64,000 nt of DNA from an uncultured Erythrobacter sp. (GTDB lineage: Bacteria > Pseudomonadota > Alphaproteobacteria > Sphingomonadales > Sphingomonadaceae), in contig CANLZP010000001.1 in NCBI GenBank assembly GCA_947495695.1, forward strand, positions 827,069 through 891,068. The letters are read 5' to 3'. The notes beneath the pieces were generated by a model that made no database searches, had not been told where the DNA came from, and worked only from the letters and a program-made list of their open reading frames with translations. Below are positions 46,767-55,273 of the stretch, piece by piece. The first letter of the stretch is position 1. Each line of letters begins with the position of its first letter. A program made the position numbers and the translations under genes.

Positions 46767-48965
46767 ATGAAATTTCGAAATTCTATCATCACAGCGGCAA
46801 CTTTGTTGCTTGTAACCATACCCGTGGCTGCCATTGCGGCCGACGATGAAAAGGACGATACCAGCGTGAGCCAAACGGCCCCAACTTCTCCTCCTATCGC
46901 TGAGAAACGTGACCATTCTTACACCCATCACGGGATCACTATCTCGGACCCTTATCACTGGTTGAAGGATCAATCCTATCCCACCATCGATGATGAGGAT
47001 GTGCTGGATTATGTGAAGGCTGAAAATGCCTGGTTCGAAGCGCAGATGGCGCCTTTCAAGGCCGATACAGACGCATTGTTTGAAGAGATGCGCGCTCGAA
47101 TCAAGGAAGATGACAGCTCGGTCCCGCAAAAGGATGGCGATTTTCTCTATTGGGTCGAGTTTGAGGAAGGCGCGCAATATCGCAAGCACTACCGCACGCC
47201 TGCAGCTGGCGGCGAAACAGAGCTAATCCTCGACGAGAACGCACTGGCTGAAGGGCTCGAATATTTCCGCATGGGTGCCATGACGGTCAGCGACAGCGGG
47301 CGTTACCTGGCCTATTCCTTCGATAATAATGGGTCAGAGCGCTACACGGTTCGGATCAAGGATCTGCAAACGGGCGAATTGCTGGACGATGAACTTATCG
47401 AGACCCGCTCCAGCCTGATCTGGCTGAAAGACGACAGCATTCTTGCCTACAGCAAGGTTGATGCAAACTGGCGGATCAACAATGTGCGGCTGCACACCAT
47501 TGGTGCATCGGTTGAAGATGATGTTGAAATCTTCACGGAATACGATGTGACTTTCAGCGTGGGCGCAGGCCTGTCGGCGCAGGAAGATTGGCTGATCATC
47601 GCTGCGGGCGATAATGAAACCAGCGAAGTACGGCTGGTGCGCGCCGATGACCCCACAGGCGAGCAGATTGTGGTCAAGCCGCGTCAAAAGGGTGTCGAAT
47701 ATTCGGTCGATGTCCGCGATAATGAGCTGTTCATTTGGACCAATGATGACCACATCAATTTCCGCCTGGCCAAGGCATCGCTTGATGCGCCGGGGACTTG
47801 GAAAACAGTGCTGGCTGGATCGGACGAGTTTTATCTGACCGGGTTTGACCTGTTCAAGGATTTCATGGTCACCGAAGGCCGCTTGAACGGTTTGGATCAG
47901 ATCCAGATCCGTCCCTATGATGCGCCTTTGAACGCCAAGAGCATCGCCTTTCCTGAATCGAGCTATAGCGCGGGGTTATCCAACAATCCTGAATATGATC
48001 AGACCAAATTGCGGCTGGATTATGAAAGCATGATCACGCCCGATTCGGTGTATGATTATGATGTGGCGAATGCTTCGCTGGAATTGCTCAAGCAGCAAGA
48101 AATCCCCAGCGGTTACGATGCCTCGCTTTACGCAACCAAGCGCGTGAGCGTTCAGGCGCGTGATGGAACGATGGTTCCGGTATCGATTGTTTATCGCAAG
48201 GATCGTGACGAGCTGAACGGCGGCGCTGCCGGGCCGCTGCACCTTTATGCTTATGGCGCCTATGGTTATGCTGTGCCGCCGGGCTTTTCGACCACACGGT
48301 TGAGCCTGCTGGATCGCGGCTTTGCCTATGCGATTGCGCATATCCGGGGCGGTGATGATTTGGGCCGACGCTGGTACTTGCAAGGCAAGCTGAACGAGCG
48401 GACCAACACCTTCAACGATTTTGTCGATGCAGGCCGCGGACTGATCGAGCTTGGCTATACCGCAGAGGGCAAAGTGACCGCTAGCGGCGGGTCTGCTGGC
48501 GGCGAATTGATGGGAGCCGTGATCAATCAGGACCCTTCCTTGTTTGGCGCTGTGGCAGCGCATGTGCCTTTCGTCGATGTGCTCAACACCATGCTCGATG
48601 AAAGCCTGCCGTTGACACCGGGCGAATGGCAGGAATGGGGCAATCCCATCACCAGCAAGCAGTCCTTTGCCTATATCCTGAGCTACTCTCCCTATGATCA
48701 GGTATCAGCGCAGGATTATCCGCCGCTGCTGGTAACAGCTGGTCTGAATGATCCTCGGGTGACCTATTGGGAACCAGCCAAATGGGTTGCCAAGCTGCGC
48801 GAAGTTAAAACCGATGACAATGTCTTGCTGCTCAAAACCAATATGGGTGCAGGCCATGGCGGCAAATCTGGCCGTTGGAATTCGCTGTATGAAACAGCCG
48901 AAGAGATGGCCTTTATCCTGTGGCAAATGGGAATTGCTGAACATGGCGAGACGGCTGCTGAGTGA
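46767..48965 (+). CDS. Prolyl oligopeptidase family protease (S9A), exported
   Basis: A 732-residue serine peptidase that cleaves short peptides after proline or related bonds. A signal peptide ending in AIA-AD indicates export, unlike the cytoplasmic enzyme of animals. The N-terminal beta-propeller begins at ISDPYHWLKDQ. The hydrolase domain has the nucleophile in TASGGSAGGELMG (near residue 575), and a C-terminal GAGHGGKSGRW holds the catalytic histidine (near 695). Start ATG 46767 has AGGGA about nine bases upstream. It ends with a GTGA overlap into a thioesterase gene. Together with aminopeptidase P and M13, this window has three peptidases for proline-rich or small peptides. Confidence 0.94.
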   Translation: MKFRNSIITAATLLLVTIPVAAIAADDEKDDTSVSQTAPTSPPIAEKRDHSYTHHGITISDPYHWLKDQSYPTIDDEDVLDYVKAENAWFEAQMAPFKADTDALFEEMRARIKEDDSSVPQKDGDFLYWVEFEEGAQYRKHYRTPAAGGETELILDENALAEGLEYFRMGAMTVSDSGRYLAYSFDNNGSERYTVRIKDLQTGELLDDELIETRSSLIWLKDDSILAYSKVDANWRINNVRLHTIGASVEDDVEIFTEYDVTFSVGAGLSAQEDWLIIAAGDNETSEVRLVRADDPTGEQIVVKPRQKGVEYSVDVRDNELFIWTNDDHINFRLAKASLDAPGTWKTVLAGSDEFYLTGFDLFKDFMVTEGRLNGLDQIQIRPYDAPLNAKSIAFPESSYSAGLSNNPEYDQTKLRLDYESMITPDSVYDYDVANASLELLKQQEIPSGYDASLYATKRVSVQARDGTMVPVSIVYRKDRDELNGGAAGPLHLYAYGAYGYAVPPGFSTTRLSLLDRGFAYAIAHIRGGDDLGRRWYLQGKLNERTNTFNDFVDAGRGLIELGYTAEGKVTASGGSAGGELMGAVINQDPSLFGAVAAHVPFVDVLNTMLDESLPLTPGEWQEWGNPITSKQSFAYILSYSPYDQVSAQDYPPLLVTAGLNDPRVTYWEPAKWVAKLREVKTDDNVLLLKTNMGAGHGGKSGRWNSLYETAEEMAFILWQMGIAEHGETAAE

Positions 48966-49363
48966 GCGAACCGTTTGCTCTCACTTTCACCGCGCGATCC
49001 GAGCATATTGACGAGCTTGGCCATGTGAACAATGCGGTCTGGGTCCAATGGATCCAAGACCTTGCCACGGCCCATTGGGATGCTGTCGCCCGACCCGAAG
49101 ACCATGCCAAGGTGTTCTGGGTCGTGGTGCGGCACGAGATCGACTATCGCGGCAATATTGTTGCGGGTGATAACGTGACCGGCGAAACATGGATTGATGG
49201 CGCGCCCAAAGGGGCCAAGTCAGACCGCCGGGTCGATTTCCGCAATCAGGCGGGCAAGATTATTGTTGCCGCGCGCACCACATGGGCCATGCTGGACAAA
49301 GACAGCCAGCGGCTCATCCGGGTTCGCCCCGAAATTGTTGCGCCATTTCAGAAAGACGTTTGA
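48962..49363 (+). CDS. Acyl-CoA thioesterase, hot-dog (4HBT-like)
   Basis: A single hot-dog domain of 133 residues. The pattern ARSEHIDELGHVNNAVWVQWIQD has the Asp of 4-hydroxybenzoyl-CoA-type thioesterases (the D of DELGHVNN) and the typical following helix. Such enzymes release free acids from acyl-CoA. The GTG start overlaps the prolyl oligopeptidase stop as GTGA. Four bases after its stop the next gene begins, so three unrelated enzymes are translated as a coupled set. The preferred acyl chain is unknown. Confidence 0.88.
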   Translation: MSEPFALTFTARSEHIDELGHVNNAVWVQWIQDLATAHWDAVARPEDHAKVFWVVVRHEIDYRGNIVAGDNVTGETWIDGAPKGAKSDRRVDFRNQAGKIIVAARTTWAMLDKDSQRLIRVRPEIVAPFQKDV

Positions 49364-49367
49364 TATT

Positions 49368-50636
49368 GTGACCGACCAGCTTTTTCAGCCGCTAAGCCTG
49401 CCCAATGGCACCACCATTCCCAACCGCATTTGCAAGGCGGCGATGGAAGAAAATCTGGCGGTTCAGCCGGGCCAATATCCGGGGCAAAAACTGTTTAGCC
49501 TGTATCGCAAATGGGCCGATGGTGGCGCAGGCCTCATATTGTCCGGCAATGTGATGGTTGATCCCTCTGCCTTGACCGGTCCAGGCGGGGTTGTGCTGCA
49601 AAAGGGTACGGATCTCGCACCGTTTCGCCAATGGGCGGAAATTGGCAAATCGGGCGGCGGGCAATTCTGGTTGCAGATCAGCCATCCTGGCCGGCAATTG
49701 TACAAGAGCATGGGCGAAGTGGCGGTTTCTCCGTCGGGCGTAGCGCTCAATTTGGGCAAGTTTTCCTCAATGTTTGCTCCCGTTCGTGCGTTGGAAGCCG
49801 ATGAGATCGAAGCGATTATTACCCGCTTTGCAGACACCGCAGTTGCAGCAGAAGAAGCCGGTTTTGACGGCGTGCAAGTTCATGGCGCGCATGGATATTT
49901 GGTCAGCCAGTTCCTCTCCCCGCTTACTAATAAGCGCGATGATCAATGGGGCGGCAGTCTGGAGAACCGGGCGCGCTTTTTGCTCCGCATTATTGATGCG
50001 GTGCGAGCCCGGGTAGGATCTTCGTTTGGTGTCGGGATCAAGCTCAACTCGGCTGATTTCCAGCGCGGTGGGTTTGATTTTGATGATGCCAAACAAGTTG
50101 TCCAATCACTCAAAGGAAAAGGCGTCGATTGCGTTGAATTGTCCGGCGGCAGTTATGAAAGCCCGGCGATGCAGGGCAATCCAGCTGACGAGGTCGAACA
50201 GGAGCAGACCAGCTCTACTGCCGCGCGAGAGGCCTATTTTGTCGATTTTGCGCGGGAAATCGCCAAGGTTTCCGATATGCCGATCATGGTCACAGGCGGG
50301 ATAACCAAGCTGGCGGTTGCCCAAGCGGCTTTGGCGCAGGATGACCAGGGCTATGGGGTCCAAATCCTCGGCATTGCCCGGGCTATGGCGGCCAACCCAG
50401 ATTTGCCCAAAGACTGGAAGAATGGCGCCCGTGTTGAGGTGAATTTGCCGCAGGTCGGCTGGTCCAGCGCGGCCCTGAAGGGGCTTGCAACCATGGCTCT
50501 GACCAAGGCGCAGATAGAGCGAATGGCCAAGGGTAAATCAGCTGGCAATGGTGGGTCGCCTGTGGTGGCGTTGCTGGCCGATCAATGGCGTGCCGCCAAG
50601 CGGGCCAAGAATTATCGATCCTGGCGGTCTGGTTAA
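49368..50636 (+). CDS. Old-yellow-enzyme-type NADH:flavin oxidoreductase
   Basis: An FMN-dependent ene-reductase of 422 residues. It begins with the OYE start LFQPLSLPNGTTIPNRICKAAMEE, has the ligand-binding pair in VHGAHGYLVSQFLSP and the repeat motif DDQWGGSLENRARFLL, and ends with an unassigned C-terminal extension of about 60 residues. It likely reduces activated double bonds. The start is GTG 49368, since upstream sequence belongs to the thioesterase. It converges on the diguanylate cyclase with a four-base gap. Confidence 0.9.
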   Translation: MTDQLFQPLSLPNGTTIPNRICKAAMEENLAVQPGQYPGQKLFSLYRKWADGGAGLILSGNVMVDPSALTGPGGVVLQKGTDLAPFRQWAEIGKSGGGQFWLQISHPGRQLYKSMGEVAVSPSGVALNLGKFSSMFAPVRALEADEIEAIITRFADTAVAAEEAGFDGVQVHGAHGYLVSQFLSPLTNKRDDQWGGSLENRARFLLRIIDAVRARVGSSFGVGIKLNSADFQRGGFDFDDAKQVVQSLKGKGVDCVELSGGSYESPAMQGNPADEVEQEQTSSTAAREAYFVDFAREIAKVSDMPIMVTGGITKLAVAQAALAQDDQGYGVQILGIARAMAANPDLPKDWKNGARVEVNLPQVGWSSAALKGLATMALTKAQIERMAKGKSAGNGGSPVVALLADQWRAAKRAKNYRSWRSG

Positions 50637-50640
50637 GCGG

Positions 50641-52401
50641 TTAGGCTGCCTTACTCGCCCTGCCCCGGCGCTTGCGTCGGTCTTCTTTGCGCCTGACAAA
50701 GGCCTTCAGTTTTTCACTCGTGGTGCGGTTGCGGCCCTGATTTTTGGCTTCGTAAAGCAATTTGTCGGCACGGGAATAAATGTCCTCAAACACGGCGTTT
50801 GGCATCGCTTGTAACGGCGCTGTCAGCATGCCCATGCTGGCGGTGACCAATATTTCGAGTTCGGGAACGGCTTGCGCCACGCGGATCGGGATGGCGCTGC
50901 GTAGCTTCTCCGCTCTAATTTGTGCCTTCTCACCTCGCAGCAAAAGCAAAAATTCCTCGCCGCCCATCCGGATCGCTATACTGTCTGTGTCGCTATCAAG
51001 AATATCGGCCACGACCTTCAGCACTTTGTCGCCAGTCGCGTGGCCGGCAGTGTCATTGACCAATTTAAAGTGATCCAAATCGATCAGGCCAAAGGTTTCA
51101 TATCCTGCGCGGTGCAAATCCAGAAAGCGGGCGTCGATGGCGCGCCGATTTAGCAATCCGGTCAGCGGATCACGCTCGGACAATCGCTCCAACACCTTGG
51201 ATTCGGTTACCGCCTCGTCGCGTTGACGGCGCAGGTCAACGAAGCGGTCGGCAACGCTGAGCGAGATGATGACCACCTCAAGCCCGGTAGCGACAAAAAT
51301 CAGCTGATCCAGAGAGGATGGTCCGGTATAGGCCCCCAACCCGCGCAGCAACCGTTCTACCGAGGCGAGAATGATCGGCGTCCATGCTACGGCCACAAAG
51401 CGAGCGCTTCTGCTGCCCCGCATCAATGCCCCGATCAAGGCTACCGATATGACGGCGATCACCGGCAGAAATGCGTAAAAATATCCGCGATCATCAAATG
51501 GCTGGGTGGTGTGGAACTGCAAGGCAAAAAAGCCGGGCACACAAATGGTCCAAATCCCGGTGGCGACGGTCAGGCGCTGCATCTGGCGCGATTGGGCCCC
51601 GTCCTCCAAAAACGTCACCAGAAACAAGGCTGATAGTCCAACCCCGATCGCCCAACCCATTGCTCCAACGATTGAAACCACGGCCACGGGCAATTGCACA
51701 AAGACACCAATCAACCCTCCGGCGAAGAGGACATAATTGATCATCGACAGCACCATCAGGGCATGCAGCAGAACGAACTTTTCGCGCAGGACAATGAAAA
51801 AACTGATGTCGAACAATAGCGGCAGCACGAGCATGCCGACCACGATGGCCAGCAAGATTACATCCATCATGGCCCAGCTGGAGGCCTCCGGATCGGAGGT
51901 CAGTTGAGCTTCGGTGAGAAGCGGCAGACTGTGCGGCCGTTCGATCCGAACAATGATGGCTTGGGTGTCTTGGGTTATCTCCGGCAGGTCCAACTGAAAC
52001 AGCGGACCGGCCCCAAACACTCTACCATCTGCCTCGGCCCATTCCACCGTGCGAACGCTGCCATTGCCGGTAACGGCGCCGAATGTGATCGATTTGTGCC
52101 GTGCGATCCGGGTAAAGAAATAACGCGGGGTGTCGGCTTCGGCCCATTGCCGGGCATCAAAACGCAGCCAGGCGACTGGCTGATCGGCGCGCCAGCCATC
52201 GTCGGAACAGATCCATTTTGCGTCCGTGGCCGCCATATCGGAAAAGCTGGTCGAAAGGCCGGATGTTGCATGGCATTTGGAAGAAAATGATAGCTCAGTC
52301 TCGTGCGCAGACGCGGGGCTCGCCAGCGCTATGGCCAGCATCGCCATAACGCAGCACAAAAAGCGCCACCAAGGTGCGCTAAAGAGATGGCCCCGTCCCA
52401 T
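50641..52401 (-). CDS. Membrane diguanylate cyclase with 7TMR-DISM sensor domain
   Basis: The enzyme makes cyclic di-GMP from two GTP. The 586-residue protein has a signal peptide ending near ASA-HE, an extracytoplasmic DISM-type domain (about residues 35-165), seven membrane helices (about 170-390) and a GGDEF domain. The active-site loop reads GGEEF near residue 480 in IAIRMGGEEFLLLL, and LTGLLNRRAID and DLDHFKLVNDTAGH are intact, so it should be active. The product-inhibition RxxD site that normally sits five residues before the loop is absent, so feedback control may be weak. It is divergent from the porin gene. Confidence 0.92.
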   Translation of the reverse strand: MGRGHLFSAPWWRFLCCVMAMLAIALASPASAHETELSFSSKCHATSGLSTSFSDMAATDAKWICSDDGWRADQPVAWLRFDARQWAEADTPRYFFTRIARHKSITFGAVTGNGSVRTVEWAEADGRVFGAGPLFQLDLPEITQDTQAIIVRIERPHSLPLLTEAQLTSDPEASSWAMMDVILLAIVVGMLVLPLLFDISFFIVLREKFVLLHALMVLSMINYVLFAGGLIGVFVQLPVAVVSIVGAMGWAIGVGLSALFLVTFLEDGAQSRQMQRLTVATGIWTICVPGFFALQFHTTQPFDDRGYFYAFLPVIAVISVALIGALMRGSRSARFVAVAWTPIILASVERLLRGLGAYTGPSSLDQLIFVATGLEVVIISLSVADRFVDLRRQRDEAVTESKVLERLSERDPLTGLLNRRAIDARFLDLHRAGYETFGLIDLDHFKLVNDTAGHATGDKVLKVVADILDSDTDSIAIRMGGEEFLLLLRGEKAQIRAEKLRSAIPIRVAQAVPELEILVTASMGMLTAPLQAMPNAVFEDIYSRADKLLYEAKNQGRNRTTSEKLKAFVRRKEDRRKRRGRASKAA

Positions 52402-52506
52402 CCGACATCACTGCCTGAAATGGCTTACTATGCGGTTAACTATAGGATGCGGGATTCCACCAATTTGAAGAGCAATTTCCTTGCTGAATCAGTGATCTGC
52501 GGCTTA

Positions 52507-52520
52507 GCCCATTAATGGGC
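52507..52520. promoter_or_regulatory. Palindrome between diguanylate cyclase and porin
   Basis: GCCCATTAATGGGC is a perfect 14-bp palindrome, 106 bp upstream of the cyclase start. A similar element lies 26 bp away. Its symmetry suggests a dimeric repressor or activator site. Confidence 0.4.
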
Positions 52521-52531
52521 CAGTGAACGGT

Positions 52532-52546
52532 GCCAATTAATTTGGC
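52532..52546. promoter_or_regulatory. Second palindrome-like element in the same region
   Basis: GCCAATTAATTTGGC has 5-base arms (GCCAA/TTGGC) around TTAAT. It shares the ATTAAT core with the palindrome at 52507-52520. Both lie in the cyclase-porin gap, upstream of the Pho box. Confidence 0.35.
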
Positions 52547-52587
52547 GCAATAACGGGACCAGTGTTCATGCGGCCTAACTTCGCTGC

Positions 52588-52605
52588 CTGTCATGAAAAT
52601 GTCAT
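52588..52605 (+). promoter_or_regulatory. Pho box of the porin promoter
   Basis: CTGTCATGAAAATGTCAT consists of two 7-base half-sites (CTGTCAT, ATGTCAT) with a four-base spacer, an 11-bp period as in known PhoB sites. A -10-like TATATC follows at 52616-52621, about 10 bp from the box, the spacing expected when PhoB replaces the -35. The porin ATG is at 52655. Confidence 0.75.
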
Positions 52606-52654
52606 TTGCCAATCCTATATCCGCCTTAATTGAACGACTGGGGATCCAATTCAT

Positions 52655-54043
52655 ATGAACGTCAAAGCATCTGCATTTGCGCTTGCAACTGCTCTTTCCT
52701 TTGCTCAACCTGCCTTTGCTCAGGATGATGGCAGCACAACAGAGGCGCTGGCTGAAATGCGCGCCCAGATGGCCGCCATGGCAGCACGTATCGATGCTCT
52801 GGAAAGCGAATTGGCTGAAGCTGAGGCCGAAGCCGAATCTGCCAGCGCTGCGGCAAGCGCCGCCAATGAAGCTGCTGTTGCAGCCAGCGCCATGGCCAGC
52901 GAAGCCCATGCAAAGGCGGATAAATTGCCGGCAATTGCGTTTAAGGGTGCGCCCGAAATCAAGGGTGAAGGTGGCTGGAGCTTTAAGCCGCGCGGCCGAC
53001 TGCAATATGATGCAGGCTTCACCAGCGCTCCATCATCCACCGGAGCATCGGACGGGTTTGGCAATGAAGTGCGCCGCGCTCGCTTGGGCGTTTCAGGCGA
53101 TATGCCGGGCGGTTTTGGCTATAAATTCGAAGTGGATGTGGCGGGCAGCGATTTGACCGTCACCGACGCGATCATCTCTTACAAAGACGGCAAGACCAAA
53201 ATCTCCGCAGGCCAGTTCAACAACTATCAAAGCCTGGAAGAGCTAACCTCCAGTCTGCACACATCATTCATTGAGCGCGCCGCCTTTACCGATGCGTTCG
53301 GCTTTGAACGCCGGGTTGGCCTGGGTGCGGAATTTTCCGGCGACACTGTCCGCGTCCAAGCGGGACTGTTCACTGATAATATGGACGATCTGTCGAACAA
53401 AAACTGGGGCGCTGATGCCCGCATCGTGGCCAATCCCAAGGTTGGCGATGCGACGCTGCATCTGGGCGCGTCGGTTCACTACACCGATCTGGAAAGCGGC
53501 GAGAGCGTGCGATACCGCCAGCGCCCACTGGTCCATTTCACCTCTGAGCGTTTCATCAACACCGGCAATCTGGATGCCAGCAGCGAATTTGGGCTGGGCG
53601 TTGAAGGTGCGGTAATTGCCGGCCCGTTCCACGCTGTGGCCGAGGGCTATTGGCAGAATGTGAACATGCCGGTCGGGATGGACGACCCGACATTCTTCGG
53701 CGGCTATGTCGAAGGCGGCTATTTCCTGACCAAGGGTGATACGCGCGGCTATAAAAGCGGCAAGTTTGACCGCACTAAGCCTGCCAATCCGGTTGGCGAA
53801 GGCGGCATTGGTTCGGTCCAACTGAACCTGCGCTATGACTATCTCGACCTGACCGACAATGGGGTCATCGGAGGCACACAAGACGGTCTGTTCGTGTCGC
53901 TGGTCTGGAAGCCGACCGATTACACCATGCTGCTCGCGAACTATGGCAAACTGTCCTACGATGATGCTGTATTTCCCACCGCGGGTGGCGACACATCTTA
54001 CAGCGTCGACAGTTTCGGACTGCGTGCACAAATTGACTTCTGA
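52655..54043 (+). CDS. OprO/OprP-type porin, phosphate-regulated
   Basis: A 462-residue outer-membrane porin of the phosphate/polyphosphate-selective family. A signal peptide ends near AFA-QD. A coiled coil at about residues 28-90 (AEMRAQMAAMAARIDALESE) trimerises such porins. A 16-stranded-type barrel follows, with PRGRLQYDAGF, VRRARLGVSGDMPGG and the final strand SVDSFGLRAQIDF ending in Phe. The Pho box 50 bp upstream indicates induction when phosphate is scarce. Selectivity cannot be proved by eye, and the arginine ladder of OprP was not mapped. pstS lies 100 bp downstream. Confidence 0.88.
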   Translation: MNVKASAFALATALSFAQPAFAQDDGSTTEALAEMRAQMAAMAARIDALESELAEAEAEAESASAAASAANEAAVAASAMASEAHAKADKLPAIAFKGAPEIKGEGGWSFKPRGRLQYDAGFTSAPSSTGASDGFGNEVRRARLGVSGDMPGGFGYKFEVDVAGSDLTVTDAIISYKDGKTKISAGQFNNYQSLEELTSSLHTSFIERAAFTDAFGFERRVGLGAEFSGDTVRVQAGLFTDNMDDLSNKNWGADARIVANPKVGDATLHLGASVHYTDLESGESVRYRQRPLVHFTSERFINTGNLDASSEFGLGVEGAVIAGPFHAVAEGYWQNVNMPVGMDDPTFFGGYVEGGYFLTKGDTRGYKSGKFDRTKPANPVGEGGIGSVQLNLRYDYLDLTDNGVIGGTQDGLFVSLVWKPTDYTMLLANYGKLSYDDAVFPTAGGDTSYSVDSFGLRAQIDF

Positions 54044-54062
54044 TCACCATAATCCGAACGTC

Positions 54063-54080
54063 GTGTCACACAGCTGTCAC
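54063..54080 (+). promoter_or_regulatory. Pho box of the pstS promoter
   Basis: GTGTCACACAGCTGTCAC has two half-sites TGTCAC with an 11-bp period. A -10-like TTATCC follows at 54090-54095, nine bases downstream. It lies 64 bp before the pstS ATG, in the porin-pstS gap. Together with the box at 52588 it suggests both genes respond to PhoB. Confidence 0.75.
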
Positions 54081-54143
54081 GTCGCTGCCTTATCCGCGTC
54101 ATAATTTCGAACTTACGAATTTTCATTCTTACGAGGTCACATC

Positions 54144-55190
54144 ATGAAACCTGTAAAAACAGCCTGTTTTCTCGCCATCTCTTCGCTCGCTCTTGCCGCA
54201 TGTGGCGGCGGAGGCAGCGGCTCTGGCTCACGCGATTCTGTTCGCGTGGTCGGTTCTTCCACCGTGTTCCCTTTTGCCAAAGCTGTGGCCGAGGAATTTG
54301 CCCGCTCAAATTCTGAATTCAAATCACCTTTGATCGAATCAACCGGCAGCGGCGGCGGCATCAAGCTGTTCTGTTCGGGCGTCGGTGCGGACACCCCCGA
54401 TATCGCCAATGCATCGCGCCGCATGAAGCTGTCAGAATTTGAAGGTTGCCTGGAAAATGGCGTGACCGATGTGATTGAAATCCAAGTGGGACTGGACGGA
54501 ATTGCCTTTGCTGAGTCGAAAGAAGGTCTCGAGCTCAATCTGACACCCAAGATCGTTTATGAAGCGCTGGCTGCCAATCCCTATGGCGGCGAGCAAACCA
54601 ACCAGAAATGGTCCGATGTTGATCCTTCGCTGCCCGATCAGGAAATTCTGGTTTATGGCCCGCCATCCACTTCGGGTACCCGCGACGCGTTGAAGGAACT
54701 GGTTCTGGAAGTTGGCTGTGACAGCAATCCAGAGATGGCCGCGATCGAGGAAGAAGACAAAGACCGCCACCAGCAAATCTGCACCGAAGTGCGTTCCGAT
54801 GGCAAATATGTCGATCAGGGCGAGCAAGACAATCTGATCGTTCAGAAGATCGAGAGCAATCCGCGCGCCATTGGTGTGTTTGGCTATTCCTACCTTGAGG
54901 AAAATTCCGACAAGGTGAAGGGGCTGCCCATGAACGGTGTCCAGCCAACATATGAGAATATCTCAAACTTCTCTTATCCGGGTGCTCGTCCACTGTATCT
55001 CTATGCCAAGAAGGCGCATCTCGACGCCATTCCCGGCTTCCAGGAATTCCTGCTTCAATGGACCCAGATGTGGGGCAATGGCGGACCGCTCAGCAAGATC
55101 GGTCTGGTGCCTTCACCGGGTGAGGAAATGGAAAAGAACCGCATCGCCGCGACCGAGTTCACCACTCTGACGGTTGATGATCTGAAGTAG
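54144..55190 (+). CDS. pstS: Phosphate-binding protein PstS, lipoprotein form
   Basis: The high-affinity phosphate receptor of the Pst ABC transporter. The 348-residue product starts with MKPVKTACFLAISSLALAAC, a lipobox with Cys20 instead of a plain signal peptide, so it should be membrane-anchored. The phosphate-binding loop VVGSSTVFPFAKAVAEEF and ESTGSGGGIK are present, followed by GTRDALKELV. The mature region GGGGSGSGS is a flexible linker. The gene has its own Pho box and a putative terminator after it, so it is a single unit. pstC, pstA and pstB are not in the window. Confidence 0.94.
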   Translation: MKPVKTACFLAISSLALAACGGGGSGSGSRDSVRVVGSSTVFPFAKAVAEEFARSNSEFKSPLIESTGSGGGIKLFCSGVGADTPDIANASRRMKLSEFEGCLENGVTDVIEIQVGLDGIAFAESKEGLELNLTPKIVYEALAANPYGGEQTNQKWSDVDPSLPDQEILVYGPPSTSGTRDALKELVLEVGCDSNPEMAAIEEEDKDRHQQICTEVRSDGKYVDQGEQDNLIVQKIESNPRAIGVFGYSYLEENSDKVKGLPMNGVQPTYENISNFSYPGARPLYLYAKKAHLDAIPGFQEFLLQWTQMWGNGGPLSKIGLVPSPGEEMEKNRIAATEFTTLTVDDLK

Positions 55191-55224
55191 ACCACACGCT
55201 GTGTTCGCGCAGTACGACAAACAG

Positions 55225-55268
55225 ATGCCGCTGCTTTGCCCACACGCAGAGCGGCGGCATTTGCGTTT
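55225..55268. terminator. Bidirectional terminator between pstS and the nucleotidyltransferase
   Basis: ATGCCGCTGCT (55225-55235) pairs with AGCGGCGGCAT (55250-55260), an 11-bp stem with one G-T wobble and a 14-base loop. It lies between two convergent genes. T-rich stretches are weak on both sides (TTGCGTTT on plus, CTGTTTG on minus), but it fits both transcripts. Confidence 0.55.
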
Positions 55269-55273
55269 GCGGG

